From: Nonlabens agnitus
GTDB taxonomy: Bacteria; Bacteroidota; Bacteroidia; Flavobacteriales; Flavobacteriaceae
Assembly: GCF_002994045.1 (NCBI RefSeq)
Contig: NZ_MQUC01000003.1
Location: forward strand, 1,774,501 to 1,838,500
DNA: 64,000 nucleotides
Direction of reading: 5' to 3'
Each line of letters starts with the position of its first letter. Within the stretch, counting starts at the first letter, position 1. Positions 33,234 to 42,917 of this stretch are shown here, in pieces. The notes under the pieces are model-generated. The model ran no database searches. It worked only from the letters and a program-made list of their open reading frames with translations, and had not been told where the DNA came from. Position numbers and translations under genes: made by a program.

Positions 33234-35711
33234 TTGAAATACTTCATCCTTCTACTTTTTATGATGACCGCTTCCATGGCTGCTCACGCCCAACAAGCGA
33301 CCATTCAAGGTATCATACTTAACGAGCAACAGCAACCCATAGCAAATGTCAATGTAAATGTTCAAGGCACCACGATAGGTACCGTAAGCAACATCAACGG
33401 TTATTATGAGATCAAGGTTGAAGCCAATACCTCTATAAACCTGAGGTTCTCAAGCGTCTCCTACAGCTCTTTGACGATCCAACAACTCCTGCTGAAAAGT
33501 GGTGAGATTCTGGAGATCAACCCTGTCATGAAAGTTGCGGTAGAACAAATAGGAACGGTTGTCGTTAGTGCGACCACAGACCGCCAGTTTAGCGGTGTGA
33601 CCACAATGGATCCACAAATGATCAGAAGAATCCCAGGCGCCCAACCTGGTGTGGAAAACATCTTGCTATCGCTACCAGGTGTGAATAACAACAATGAGCT
33701 AAGCACTCAATACGCCGTGCGAGGTGGAAATTATGATGAGAACCTCATCTACATCAATGAAATCGAAGTGTATCGTCCGTTTTTGATACGTAGCGGCCAG
33801 CAGGAAGGCCTGAGCGTTGTCAATACAGATCTGGTGCGCAGTGTTGATTTTTCAGCTGGTGGTTTTCAGGCAAAATATGGTGACAAGCTCAGTTCGGTTT
33901 TGGATCTGGAATACCGCAGGCCTACAGATTTTGCCGCTGGCATAGACGCCAGTTTGTTGGGAGCAAATGCGTTTGTTGAGGGAACCGCTTTCGCGAAAGC
34001 GATGACCGCAACAGCTGGATTGCGATATAGAGACAACAGTCTTTTCATCAACTCTAGGGAAACCGTAGCCAATGCAGTTCCTAGATTTTTCGATGCGCAG
34101 ACCTACATCACCTATCGAGTCAATCCCAAATTTGAACTGGGCTTTTTAGGAAACATCGCAATCAACAGTTATGATTTTGAGCCACGTGACCGACAGACAA
34201 ATTTTGGAACTATCCAAGAACCTGTTGCGGTGGTGATTGATTATCAAGGCCAGGAAGAAGATCAATACGAGACGTATTTTGGCGCTTTAAAAGCAAGTTA
34301 TGATGTGAATGACCAGCTTAATTTAAGACTCATTTCAAGCGTCTATCATACGCAGGAACAAGAGCATTATGACATTCTCGCCCAGTATGGTTTAGGTAGT
34401 CCCAATACAGATATAGGCAGTCGTGATTTTGGACAGGTGGATTTTGTCACCGGTATAGGGTCAGAACTGGAACATGGCCGTAATGATCTGGACGCTTTGA
34501 TCGCTACCCTTGAACATCGTGGAACATTCGTTTTTAAAAAAGAAGGCAACTCTAACGACCAGCTGGATTGGGGCATTAAAGCCAATGTGGAAGACATTAG
34601 GGATCGCGTGCGAGAATATACGGTTGTTGATAGTGCTGGGTTTAATGTGCGTCCACCTGAAGGTAACCTGAGAAATGATGAGCCATACACGCCTTTTACC
34701 GCGCCTCTAGTACCGTTCACCTCTATCAATGCAGATAATGAAGTGAAGGTTTCTCGTATCCAGGGTTTTGCTCAATATAGCAGCCGCGGTTACTGGGGAA
34801 ATAGTGAAATCTTCTGGAACCTAGGCGCACGCTTTCACAATTGGACAGTTAATGGTGATACCTTTGAAGACTCCAATCAAACCGTTTTTTCACCTCGTGG
34901 ACAGTTTGCCATCAAACCCTACTGGGAAGAAACGGACATGCTTTTTAGAATCTCTACTGGAGTCTATCACCAGCCACCTTTTTACCGAGAATTACGTGAT
35001 GAGGATGGAAGCGTCAACCCAGATGTAAAAGCCCAGCAATCCATACATTTTGTGGTTGGGAACGACTGGAGTTTCCAGTGGAATGACAGGCCTTTCAAGC
35101 TGACTAGTGAAGCATATTATAAAAATCTAAGCGACGTCAACACTTACACGCTGGAAAATGTGAGAATACGTTATCGAGCAAACAATAATGCCAAAGCCTA
35201 TGCATACGGTCTGGACTTGAGACTTAACGGTGAATTCATCAAAGGAACCGAAAGCTGGATTAGTGCTGGCTATCTTAAAACAGAAGAGAACCTCAACAAC
35301 CGCGGATTCATTTCCAGACCAACAGACCAACGTCTCAAATTTGCCATGCTATTTCAGGATTATGTACCTAATTTACCACAACTACGCATGTATTTGAACT
35401 TGGTTTACAATACAGGTCTTCCTGGCGGCTCACCTAATTATGCAGATCCCTATGATTTTCAGTTTAGATTGCGGGATTATCGTCGAGCAGACTTGGGTAT
35501 CAATTATGTATTCAAGGATGACAATAATAACAGCAAGACTTTTGCCAATTTTGATGAGTTCTACATAGGTGCCGAGATCTACAACATCTTTGATAACCAG
35601 AACAGCATCACAAATATCTGGGTCAGAGACATTGCCACTAGCAGGCAGATCGCGATCCCAAACTTCTTGACGCCACGAGTGCTTAACTTTAGAGTGGTGG
35701 CTAGGTTTTAA
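33234..35711 (+). CDS. TonB-dependent receptor with carboxypeptidase-D regulatory-like domain
   Basis: 825 aa from a TTG at 33234; the signal peptide (KYFILLLFMMTASMAAHA) begins right there, and no suitable ATG precedes it. A carboxypeptidase-D-like Ig domain follows (about 22-110: ATIQGIILNEQQQPIANVNV), then the plug domain with QYAVRGGNYDENLIYINEIE and FQAKYGDKLSSVLDLEYR, and a beta-barrel ending RVLNFRVVARF with a terminal Phe. It imports a bulky ligand across the outer membrane; no SusD partner is adjacent. It starts 10 bp after the M23 peptidase, so the pair is probably co-transcribed. One palindrome copy is in frame. Confidence 0.93.
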   Translation: MKYFILLLFMMTASMAAHAQQATIQGIILNEQQQPIANVNVNVQGTTIGTVSNINGYYEIKVEANTSINLRFSSVSYSSLTIQQLLLKSGEILEINPVMKVAVEQIGTVVVSATTDRQFSGVTTMDPQMIRRIPGAQPGVENILLSLPGVNNNNELSTQYAVRGGNYDENLIYINEIEVYRPFLIRSGQQEGLSVVNTDLVRSVDFSAGGFQAKYGDKLSSVLDLEYRRPTDFAAGIDASLLGANAFVEGTAFAKAMTATAGLRYRDNSLFINSRETVANAVPRFFDAQTYITYRVNPKFELGFLGNIAINSYDFEPRDRQTNFGTIQEPVAVVIDYQGQEEDQYETYFGALKASYDVNDQLNLRLISSVYHTQEQEHYDILAQYGLGSPNTDIGSRDFGQVDFVTGIGSELEHGRNDLDALIATLEHRGTFVFKKEGNSNDQLDWGIKANVEDIRDRVREYTVVDSAGFNVRPPEGNLRNDEPYTPFTAPLVPFTSINADNEVKVSRIQGFAQYSSRGYWGNSEIFWNLGARFHNWTVNGDTFEDSNQTVFSPRGQFAIKPYWEETDMLFRISTGVYHQPPFYRELRDEDGSVNPDVKAQQSIHFVVGNDWSFQWNDRPFKLTSEAYYKNLSDVNTYTLENVRIRYRANNNAKAYAYGLDLRLNGEFIKGTESWISAGYLKTEENLNNRGFISRPTDQRLKFAMLFQDYVPNLPQLRMYLNLVYNTGLPGGSPNYADPYDFQFRLRDYRRADLGINYVFKDDNNNSKTFANFDEFYIGAEIYNIFDNQNSITNIWVRDIATSRQIAIPNFLTPRVLNFRVVARF
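33986..34001. repeat. Iterated palindrome inside the TonB receptor gene
   Basis: Perfect 16-bp copy, read as TAFAKAM at the start of the barrel. Confidence 0.9.
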
Positions 35712-36865
35712 TTATTGGCAGTGTCCAGATACTCCTTCAAAACATCTACCACATAATCCAATTCTTCTTTGGTATTATAGATAGAGAAGCTAAATCTTAA
35801 ACTAGGTTTGTCCAGATCTTCCTCATTCAAAATTTGAGACAGGACGTGAGAGCCTTTTTGACTACCGCTTTGACAAGCGCTACCTTTAGAACATGCAATT
35901 CCTTTAAGATCCAGAGTGAACAACAGCATTGCAGCTTTTTCGACTGGACATGGCAGGCAAACGTTCAATAGCGTGTAGGTGGAGTTATCACCATCGGCAC
36001 ATTTACCGTTGAATTTGACGCCATCAATTTTCGCCTCGAGCGAATTTTTAAAATAATCTTTTAAGTCCTTGATGTAGGCTCGATCCTTTTCAAGGTTTTC
36101 GTATGCCAATTGCATGGCTAAATCCATGCCTACAATATTGTGAACACTTTCAGTTCCTGCCCTGATGCCACGTTCTTGTGAACCACCTAGGATTAAGGGC
36201 TTCAAGCCAGTTCCCTTTCTTATGAAGGCAAACCCAACGCCCTTAGGGCCATGAAATTTATGGGCGCTTACCGCGGTAAAATCCACGGGAAGTTCCGCAA
36301 GATCCATCTCGTAGTGACCTATGGATTGAACGCAATCGCTGTGAAATAGGGCCTTGTATTTACGACACAGGCCACCCACACGTTCTATGTCGAGCCTATT
36401 GCCTATCTCATTATTGATGTGCATTAAGGAAACCAAGGTTTTCTTATCAGACTCTTGAAGCAGTTGCTCTAGATGGTAATAATCTGGTGTGCCGCATTCT
36501 TTCAATTTTACGTACTTTACCTCGATCCCGTATTTATCCCGACAGTAATCCACAATATATACTACTGCGTGGTGCTCGATGCCTGTAGTAATAATGCGTT
36601 TGACATCTAGATCTCTAACGCAGCTGTGTATGGCGAGATTATCAGCCTCTGTACCACCAGAGGTGAAAATAATTTCGGCAGCAGTGACGTTTAATTGCTT
36701 TGCAATATTCTTGCGAGCGGTCTCTATCAAAGATTTAGCGCTGCGTCCATAGCTATGTGTTGAACTGGGATTGCCAGGCACGTTTGACAAAACCTCGGTC
36801 ATGCGAGACACCACTTCTGGTCGCAATTGCGTGGTCGCTGCATTATCTAGATATACTTGCTTCAT
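35708..36865 (-). CDS. Cysteine desulfurase (IscS/NifS class V aminotransferase)
   Basis: 385 aa from the ATG at 36865 (MKQVYLDNAATTQLRPEV); the upstream extension to 36901 has no Met and is not family sequence. The PLP lysine lies in AVSAHKFHGPKGVGF, with TSGGTEADNLAIH and IEHHAV cofactor motifs. The sulfur-accepting Cys is in KGSACQSGSQKGSHVL. It supplies sulfur for Fe-S clusters or tRNA thiolation. It is convergent with the TonB receptor, overlapping by 4 bp. No isc or suf genes are adjacent. Confidence 0.92.
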   Translation of the reverse strand: MKQVYLDNAATTQLRPEVVSRMTEVLSNVPGNPSSTHSYGRSAKSLIETARKNIAKQLNVTAAEIIFTSGGTEADNLAIHSCVRDLDVKRIITTGIEHHAVVYIVDYCRDKYGIEVKYVKLKECGTPDYYHLEQLLQESDKKTLVSLMHINNEIGNRLDIERVGGLCRKYKALFHSDCVQSIGHYEMDLAELPVDFTAVSAHKFHGPKGVGFAFIRKGTGLKPLILGGSQERGIRAGTESVHNIVGMDLAMQLAYENLEKDRAYIKDLKDYFKNSLEAKIDGVKFNGKCADGDNSTYTLLNVCLPCPVEKAAMLLFTLDLKGIACSKGSACQSGSQKGSHVLSQILNEEDLDKPSLRFSFSIYNTKEELDYVVDVLKEYLDTANN

Positions 36866-36936
36866 ACGGCAAAAATAAAATTTTAGGAAACAATAAAGCA
36901 CATGATCATATTATATTGATATACTACCTTTGGAAT

Positions 36937-37914
36937 ATGAAGAATATATACTGTTTTTTACTGCTGCTAGCGCTGGTGTCCTGCGATGATGGTGAAATTA
37001 TTGTTGAAGATCTTTCTTTTCAAGGCATTGACGTTGAGGCTTGCCTACCAGAAACAGATACAGGTACAGATACAGACTCTAGAACCTATCTTTTTTACAA
37101 AGTAGATAACAATAGTTTTGAAAGTTTGAGCGTGGAGCTTACTACTGATATAAACTTACTGGATATAGATGGCTCCTACACTGGTTTTGGAATAGGTAAT
37201 ATGAACCGTGTAGAATATAGAAAATACAACGCAGCACCTGGCGATGATTATTTTTGTAGCCTGCTGCCGCCAGCAACACCTACTGTTATTGATGCTCTTA
37301 TTTCAAGATCTGGAGAGGTGAATTTGATTGCCTCTAACCAAAACCTAACATCCACAGCGGCCCTTAATAACGACGAGGAAGAAGGTCTTGATAGCGATCT
37401 GGATGGCATCCCTAATTATCTAGAACCATCCGGTCAAGACACTGACGGCGATGGGTTGCCGGATAAAATTGATGCAGACGATGATGGTGATAATATTCCA
37501 ACTATCGATGAAGGCGTGGTACTTGAAAATGATGGTACCATCTCTTTAACCCAGAGTCGTGATACAGACGGCGATGGTATTCCCGATTATCTAGACAATG
37601 ATGATGATAACGATGGTGTTTTAACCATTCAAGAAGATGCTAATCGTGATCTTGATCCTATTAATGACATCACTAACGGCAGGCCAGATTATCTAAATCC
37701 TGAGGTTGCCACTGCCGTCTCACCCGCCATAGATATTTTTATACCGCACAGCTATCAAAGAATTTCTGTGGTTGAGATTGAAATACCTAACCTAACTTTA
37801 GTAAGAGGAGAAGAAACCATTGTTTTTGACAACTTTGATCAAATCAGAAACTTTGGAACATACATTAGACCACAGAGACAGGTTACCGTCACTCCAGCCT
37901 TTGTAGAACAGTAA
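36937..37914 (+). CDS. Lipoprotein with thrombospondin-type-3-like calcium repeats
   Basis: 325 aa from the ATG at 36937. The lipobox is LALVSC, giving an acylated Cys16 followed by DDGE. The middle contains Asp-rich calcium-binding repeats (DTDGDGLPDKIDADDDGDN and DTDGDGIPDYLDNDDDNDG). The last 80 residues form a separate beta region ending RQVTVTPAFVEQ. Similar lipoproteins sit in Bacteroidota outer membranes; this one has no known enzymatic domain. An in-frame reading starts upstream at 36757, but the signal sequence fixes the start. Confidence 0.85.
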   Translation: MKNIYCFLLLLALVSCDDGEIIVEDLSFQGIDVEACLPETDTGTDTDSRTYLFYKVDNNSFESLSVELTTDINLLDIDGSYTGFGIGNMNRVEYRKYNAAPGDDYFCSLLPPATPTVIDALISRSGEVNLIASNQNLTSTAALNNDEEEGLDSDLDGIPNYLEPSGQDTDGDGLPDKIDADDDGDNIPTIDEGVVLENDGTISLTQSRDTDGDGIPDYLDNDDDNDGVLTIQEDANRDLDPINDITNGRPDYLNPEVATAVSPAIDIFIPHSYQRISVVEIEIPNLTLVRGEETIVFDNFDQIRNFGTYIRPQRQVTVTPAFVEQ

Positions 37915-37917
37915 ATC

Positions 37918-38454
37918 TTATTTAGGGTTTTGAAACAAATACACCTCAGTGGCACCTTTTCCATATTTCTGGAAATCGGCATCATAATGTTTTAGGTAAT
38001 CGTAACGTTCAAACAAAAAGTCCAATTCTTGCTTGAGTACTCCAGCGCCTACGCCATGGATAAAAACCAGCTTTGGAATGTTGTTGCGGTGCGCCCATTC
38101 TATCTTGTCTCTGGCAGTATCAATTTGCAGGTTGAGCATGTCATAATTATCCATATACCGCTCATTATCGGTCAACTGGTGGATATGTAAATCCACTTCT
38201 ACCGCTGGGATAAATGCTGCTTTTTTACGGGACTGTATGCGTCTTTTGGGTTTTTTGGGAGCTGGTTCCTTTTTCACTTCAACGTGTTTTACCTGTAACC
38301 GCCTATCAAGAATCAACTCATCTTCATGAAAGGTGAGATCAATACCATCTGCAGTAGTGATGGTGATTTGTTTCGCTTTCGCGAAAGCGACTACTCCACT
38401 CATATCGTCGTCCAGTACCAGCACTTTATCTCCTTTAGAAAACTTACTACTCAT
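37918..38454 (-). CDS. Smr-domain protein
   Basis: 178 aa. An N-terminal small barrel (KGDKVLVLDDDMSGVV, about 1-60) and a basic linker KKEPAPKKPKRRIQSRKK precede a Smr domain (about 88-178) with VDLHIHQL and FIHGVGAGVLKQELDFLF, the DLHxH and HGxGxG motifs of MutS2-type nicking nucleases. The nucleic-acid target is unknown. The iterated palindrome encodes V-A-F-A-K-A-K in the N-terminal barrel. It overlaps the upstream membrane-protein gene by 8 bp. Confidence 0.88.
   Translation of the reverse strand: MSSKFSKGDKVLVLDDDMSGVVAFAKAKQITITTADGIDLTFHEDELILDRRLQVKHVEVKKEPAPKKPKRRIQSRKKAAFIPAVEVDLHIHQLTDNERYMDNYDMLNLQIDTARDKIEWAHRNNIPKLVFIHGVGAGVLKQELDFLFERYDYLKHYDADFQKYGKGATEVYLFQNPK
38384..38399. 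repeat. Iterated palindrome inside the Smr gene
   Basis: Perfect 16-bp copy, read as VAFAKAK. Confidence 0.9.
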
Positions 38455-38638
38455 CTAAATGGTCGTTTTTATGTTTTGCCCAATGCTTGCTCGCACGGTA
38501 CGCTCCTATCATCAGAATGAATAATCCGACGATCTGCACATACACGCTCACGCCCGTAACTGTAAGGGAATAAGCCAGTAACGCCGCACCTACCACGACT
38601 AAAATACCGTTAAAAAGCTGTTTTTTGTTATCGTTCAT
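38447..38638 (-). CDS. Small two-helix membrane protein
   Basis: 63 aa from the ATG at 38638 (MNDNKKQLFNGILVVVGAAL). There are two hydrophobic helices (about 9-27 and 31-48) and a basic-acidic C-terminal tail (YRASKHWAKHKNDHLDE). It is 8 bp overlapping with, and upstream of, the Smr gene. Family not recognised; similar short proteins next to Smr genes occur in Flavobacteriia as far as I recall. Confidence 0.65.
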   Translation of the reverse strand: MNDNKKQLFNGILVVVGAALLAYSLTVTGVSVYVQIVGLFILMIGAYRASKHWAKHKNDHLDE

Positions 38639-38704
38639 CGAATAATTATGTATTTTGCCGACAGAATCTAGGACAAGATTAATTAGATTTGAAATTAACA
38701 ATAT

Positions 38705-38721
38705 TACTCTTTTAAAGAGTA
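38705..38721. promoter_or_regulatory. Palindrome upstream of the T9SS cargo gene
   Basis: TACTCTTT-T-AAAGAGTA, perfect 8-bp arms, directly before TATTTTTG (38722-38729), a TAnnTTTG-type -7 box. The ATG is at 38750. It may be an operator; there is no good TTG at the right spacing, so the promoter could need an activator (inference). Confidence 0.4.
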
Positions 38722-38749
38722 TATTTTTGTCTTAGTAAAAGTTACCTCT

Positions 38750-40735
38750 ATGAAAAACTTTACATTCCTTATCGCAATTCTTTTTGTTGTGAGTGCTTCT
38801 ATGGCTCAAGTCAATGTTGTTAATGATGCCTTTATTTATTCAAAGGGTACCAATATTTATGTTAAGCAAGAAATCAATCTGGTTACACCGGCATCTTTAA
38901 ATACTACTAGCACTACGGATGAGTCTGTAGGCGGTTCTGCCATCTATTTGAGAGATGAGGCGCAGCTCATTCAAGATGATGATGTTGCGAATTCTGGAGA
39001 CGGTTTTATATCTGTATTTCAAGAAGGAGCGGCAGGAAATTTTACCTACAATTACTGGTCGTCTCCTGTTTACGATCCATCAACCGAATTATTACCTATA
39101 AAGGGATTTAGAAGAACGCAAATTTATTTCCCGCGGTTAACTTCAGGATATGCCACCATTAGTGATACTGACACAGATTTAGTTATTGATGCTCAAAAAG
39201 CTAGATTTCTTGCAGTAGGACAAAGGGACGGTGCTACCGATGATCAAGATTCATCAACGTCTACAGTCATTCAGCCTTTGAGAATAGCCTCAAGATGGTT
39301 ATATAGCTATAATAGTTTTTTTCTAAATGAAGGTGGTGGCGGTTACGAAGGGTGGACTGACATGCATCAAGATGACGATACCGTAAGACCTGGATATGGA
39401 TTTACTATGAAAGGTATCTCTGGTAACGGCCCTAATATTGTAACCAGTGGTGTGCAACCTGGACAACGTTATGATTTTAGAGGTATTCCTAATAATGGTA
39501 CCATAAGTGTTGGAGTTGCAACGGGTGATTTTTCATTAGTGGGAAACCCGTACCCTTCAGCTCTTGATTTAAAACAATTTATGATTGATAATCAAGGTAT
39601 CATTGACGGTCAACTATACTTTTGGGATTCTAGAGCTACGTCACACCTTTTAATAGAATATGAGGGTGGTTATGGCACCTATTCGCCACAAATAATGGAT
39701 AGCAGCGATGGCTATTATACTCCTGCTGTCTTTCTTAAATATGACAGTAATGGTATTCCTAATGCTAATGCACCTACTGGTGGCGGTCTAGCAGGACCAG
39801 TAGGTGACCCATCGACAACATCACGACGTTATGCTGCAATAGGCCAAGGCTTTGTTATCCAGAGAAGTCCTTTGGATAATCCAGACACTAGTGAGATTGA
39901 ATCATTTGCCGCAGGAACTACTGGTGTTGTGGAATTTAGAAACAGTCAGCGAGTATTTGAGAAAGAAGATGGTTCAGATAGTTTTTTCAAAGCCGCACCC
40001 AGTGCTGGAAATGATCAACGTCGAGATGCAAATGCAGCTAACATCAAACCCGCATTTAGTTTTGAAGTATTAATTAATGAACAATACAGTAGAAATATGA
40101 TCGTGGGTTTTATGGATATAGCAACAAAAAACTGGGATTGGGGTATGGAAGCTAGTAACATTGCTAATCGGGTAGCTAACGATGCTTATATGCCCATTGG
40201 TAACAGTCAAGCCATTATCCAAGTTCTTCCATTTGAGGGTGGTTCAGCGAGCATACCAATTAGTTTCAAATCTGTTGTTGAAAATTCCACTTTTAAAATT
40301 AAAGTTAATGGTAGTGAGAACTTCTCTCCAGAGAAAATTTTACTACTCGACAAACAAACCGACACCTATCATGATATTTTGAATGATTCTTATATCATTA
40401 CAACTGGTAAAGGAACTGTAGCAGACCGCTACGAAATCGTTTTTGAAGAAAAATCAACATTGAGTAATGGTGATGAATTACTTGCTGTAGATGCGTTCAA
40501 CATCTTTCAAAACAATGAGCTTAGTTTGTTGACCATTCAAAACCCAGCTGGCAAAAATGTTTCTGACATCAGTGTGTTTGATTTAGCTGGTAGATTAGTG
40601 GCAAGCCAAAATCCAAAAGAAGCAAATCAAGAATTCACCTTTAATACGTCATCGTATTCCGCTGGGATTTACATTGTCAAGGTCTCTACGCCTGATGATG
40701 AAGAGTTAGCCAAAAAAGTGATTATTTCTAATTAG
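38750..40735 (+). CDS. Secreted protein with type IX secretion sorting domain
   Basis: 661 aa. The signal peptide is MKNFTFLIAILFVVSASMAQ. The body is beta-rich and acidic, with GNFTYNYWSSPVYDPS and DFSLVGNPYPSALDLKQF, phrases typical of large Bacteroidota T9SS cargo. The C-terminal 75 residues form a sorting domain: LSLLTIQNPAGKNVSDISVF, DLAGRLVASQ, FNTSSYSAGIYIVKV and EELAKKVIISN. It would be exported through the outer membrane and perhaps anchored to lipopolysaccharide. No catalytic motif was recognised. Confidence 0.88.
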   Translation: MKNFTFLIAILFVVSASMAQVNVVNDAFIYSKGTNIYVKQEINLVTPASLNTTSTTDESVGGSAIYLRDEAQLIQDDDVANSGDGFISVFQEGAAGNFTYNYWSSPVYDPSTELLPIKGFRRTQIYFPRLTSGYATISDTDTDLVIDAQKARFLAVGQRDGATDDQDSSTSTVIQPLRIASRWLYSYNSFFLNEGGGGYEGWTDMHQDDDTVRPGYGFTMKGISGNGPNIVTSGVQPGQRYDFRGIPNNGTISVGVATGDFSLVGNPYPSALDLKQFMIDNQGIIDGQLYFWDSRATSHLLIEYEGGYGTYSPQIMDSSDGYYTPAVFLKYDSNGIPNANAPTGGGLAGPVGDPSTTSRRYAAIGQGFVIQRSPLDNPDTSEIESFAAGTTGVVEFRNSQRVFEKEDGSDSFFKAAPSAGNDQRRDANAANIKPAFSFEVLINEQYSRNMIVGFMDIATKNWDWGMEASNIANRVANDAYMPIGNSQAIIQVLPFEGGSASIPISFKSVVENSTFKIKVNGSENFSPEKILLLDKQTDTYHDILNDSYIITTGKGTVADRYEIVFEEKSTLSNGDELLAVDAFNIFQNNELSLLTIQNPAGKNVSDISVFDLAGRLVASQNPKEANQEFTFNTSSYSAGIYIVKVSTPDDEELAKKVIISN

Positions 40736-40740
40736 AAATT

Positions 40741-41034
40741 ATGAGTATAGTTGTGGACGACAGCTGGATGCTGCCTTGTTTCACTAAGCAAATGATAGGA
40801 ATGGACTGTCCTGGATGTGGTATCCAGCGGTCCATTTCTCTGTTATTACAGGGAAAGGTGATCGATTCCTTTTTTATGTATCCCGCATTATTGCCTGCAA
40901 TATTTCTATTAGGTTTCTTAATTTTTGATATGTTTGTCAATATAAAGTATGGAGAGAAAATCAAATTATGGGGAACCATAATCGTCACAGGAACCATATT
41001 GACCAGTTACATCATTAAATTATCATTCATCTAA
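40741..41034 (+). CDS. DUF2752 membrane protein
   Basis: 97 aa. The family motif MDCPGCGIQRSISLLLQG (PCPGCG-x-x-R) follows a short N-terminus, then two hydrophobic helices (ALLPAIFLLGFLIFDMFV; GTIIVTGTILTSYIIKLSF). It starts 5 bp after the T9SS gene. The Cys pair may bind metal or thiol. Function is unknown; it is often paired with the CCC-motif protein found next here. Confidence 0.85.
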   Translation: MSIVVDDSWMLPCFTKQMIGMDCPGCGIQRSISLLLQGKVIDSFFMYPALLPAIFLLGFLIFDMFVNIKYGEKIKLWGTIIVTGTILTSYIIKLSFI

Positions 41035-41047
41035 ACAACCAACTATT

Positions 41048-41410
41048 ATGCAAAAATTAAATACCACTGTAGTTTACATTCTTTCCATTGTAGGGTTTCT
41101 ATGCTGCTGTATATACGGGATTGGAACCGTAGCCGCTATTATAGCATTAGTGATAGCCTCTAAGGAGTTGAAGAAATACAACGAAAATCCAGATTTGTAT
41201 TCCAATGGAAAAGCAATGAAAACGGCTAAAACGGTAGCGATCATTTCGCTTATCATATCCTTAATAGGGTTAGCACTTATAGTAGCCTTCTACTTTAACC
41301 AATGTGCATTCTACCAATGGTATATTGATGCGTTTGCTGACAATCCTAATGTAACGGAAGAGCAGTTGGCACCTCTTTACCAAGCCATGGAAGAAGCAGG
41401 CTGTATGTAA
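41048..41410 (+). CDS. CCC-motif membrane protein (DUF4190-like)
   Basis: 120 aa with two or three hydrophobic helices (TTVVYILSIVGFLCCCIYG; TVAAIIALVIASKEL; VAIISLIISLIGLALIVAFY). The triple Cys in GFLCCCIYGIGT gives the family its name. The C-terminal domain (about 85-120) is acidic with two further Cys. It is 13 bp after the DUF2752 gene and shares its transcript. Function unknown. Confidence 0.82.
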   Translation: MQKLNTTVVYILSIVGFLCCCIYGIGTVAAIIALVIASKELKKYNENPDLYSNGKAMKTAKTVAIISLIISLIGLALIVAFYFNQCAFYQWYIDAFADNPNVTEEQLAPLYQAMEEAGCM

Positions 41411-41430
41411 TTGAGAACCGCACTATAATC

Positions 41431-41472
41431 AAAAAAGGGGAAAACTAACGTTTTCCCCTTTTTTATTTTTTT
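41431..41472. terminator. Bidirectional terminator between CCC-motif gene and rocD
   Basis: AAAAAAGGGGAAAAC-TAAC-GTTTTCCCCTTTTTT, with A-run and T-run on either side, between two convergent genes. Confidence 0.9.
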
Positions 41473-41500
41473 AGATCTCTACTCCATTTAGGCTTTAGAA

Positions 41501-42772
41501 CTATTCAAAATCCTTTAGCGTTTTGATAATGATATCTATACACTCATCCAGTTGCTCTTTAGTCATGACCAATGGTGGCGCAAATCGTATGATATTCCCA
41601 TGAGTAGGTTTAGCGAGTAAACCATTGTCTCGCAATTTCAAACAAATATTCCATGCTGTATCACTGTCTTCAGAATCATTGATCACGATCGCATTTAATA
41701 GACCACGACCTCTTACTAAAGTGACAGTATCTGTGGTCTCAATGTACTCATTGATTTTTTTACGGAAGTAATTTCCTAACTCGCGGGCATTTTGAGCGAG
41801 CGATTCTTCCTTGACTACATCAAGAGCAGCAATGGCTACTACAGCTGCTACTGGATTACCTCCAAAAGTACTTCCATGCTGTCCTGGATGGATCACGTTC
41901 ATGATATCATCATCGGCAAGAACGGCACTTACGGGAAACGCTCCACCAGATAATGCTTTTCCTAAAATCAAGATATCCGGTCTAGCATAGGTTTCTTGTC
42001 GTTCACACGATCCTTCACAAGTACATTTTCCACAAACAGCAAGCAATGCGCCTGTTCTTGCGATACCAGTTTGGATTTCATCTGCGATAAAGAGCGCATT
42101 ATATTTTTCACACAATTCCTTACTGCGACGCATAAAATCATCTGCTGGTGTATAAACTCCAGCTTCACCTTGAATAGGCTCAACTAAAAATCCAGCGACA
42201 TTATCTTGTTGTAAGGCTTTTTCCAGAGCCTCAGTATCATCATAGGGTATCTTGATAAAACCAGGTGTATAGGGTCCAAAGTTTTTACGGGCGTTCTCAT
42301 CATTCGAGAACGAGATTATAGTGGTGGTACGACCATGGAAGTTGTTGTCACAAACAATAATTTGAGCATCGGTTTCAGCAACGCCCTTTTTTTCATAGGC
42401 CCATTTACGAGCAATTTTGATGGCGGTTTCCACAGCCTCTGCACCGGTATTCATGGGCAGTACTTTGTCAAAGTCAAAATAGCTGGTCATGTAACTATTG
42501 AACTTACCCAACTTATCATTGTGAAAAGCTCTTGAGGTAAGTGTCAATGTACGTGCCTGCTCTGTCATTGCATCAATAATTGCAGGATGACAGTGACCTT
42601 GATTAACGGCGCTATAGGCACTCAGGAAATCATAATAACGCTTTCCTTCTACATCCCAGACATAGACACCATCGCCACGCTCTAACACCACTGGTAATGG
42701 ATGGTAGTTGTGGGCACCGTGCTTTTCTTCTATTTCTATAAGTTCTTTTGATCTGGATGCTGTAATATTCAT
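41501..42772 (-). CDS. rocD: Ornithine aminotransferase
   Basis: 423-aa class III PLP aminotransferase converting ornithine and 2-oxoglutarate to glutamate semialdehyde and glutamate. Motifs: [18 protein letters not shown] at the start, [39 protein letters not shown] and the PLP lysine in [15 protein letters not shown]. Between [10 protein letters not shown] and [10 protein letters not shown] there is a short Cys cluster, [11 protein letters not shown], of CxxCxC...C form, absent from the mammalian and Bacillus enzymes. Confidence 0.93.
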   Translation of the reverse strand: MNITASRSKELIEIEEKHGAHNYHPLPVVLERGDGVYVWDVEGKRYYDFLSAYSAVNQGHCHPAIIDAMTEQARTLTLTSRAFHNDKLGKFNSYMTSYFDFDKVLPMNTGAEAVETAIKIARKWAYEKKGVAETDAQIIVCDNNFHGRTTTIISFSNDENARKNFGPYTPGFIKIPYDDTEALEKALQQDNVAGFLVEPIQGEAGVYTPADDFMRRSKELCEKYNALFIADEIQTGIARTGALLAVCGKCTCEGSCERQETYARPDILILGKALSGGAFPVSAVLADDDIMNVIHPGQHGSTFGGNPVAAVVAIAALDVVKEESLAQNARELGNYFRKKINEYIETTDTVTLVRGRGLLNAIVINDSEDSDTAWNICLKLRDNGLLAKPTHGNIIRFAPPLVMTKEQLDECIDIIIKTLKDFE

Positions 42773-42917
42773 TTGTGTATTTTAATTTCTTTGTTGCAAA
42801 TTACAAAAAAGCCTTGGCGCAATCCGTTTAGGGCGCGTTAATTCATTATTGATTAGAGTGGTTCAAAATATGGCGCCAACCCATTTCTAGTCGTGGCAAT
42901 TGGCTTAATTTTGGTCC

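Noticed and set aside
36757..36936. Longer N-terminus for the calcium-repeat lipoprotein
   Set aside because: It overlaps the cysteine desulfurase start region in antisense, and the lipoprotein signal clearly begins at 36937.
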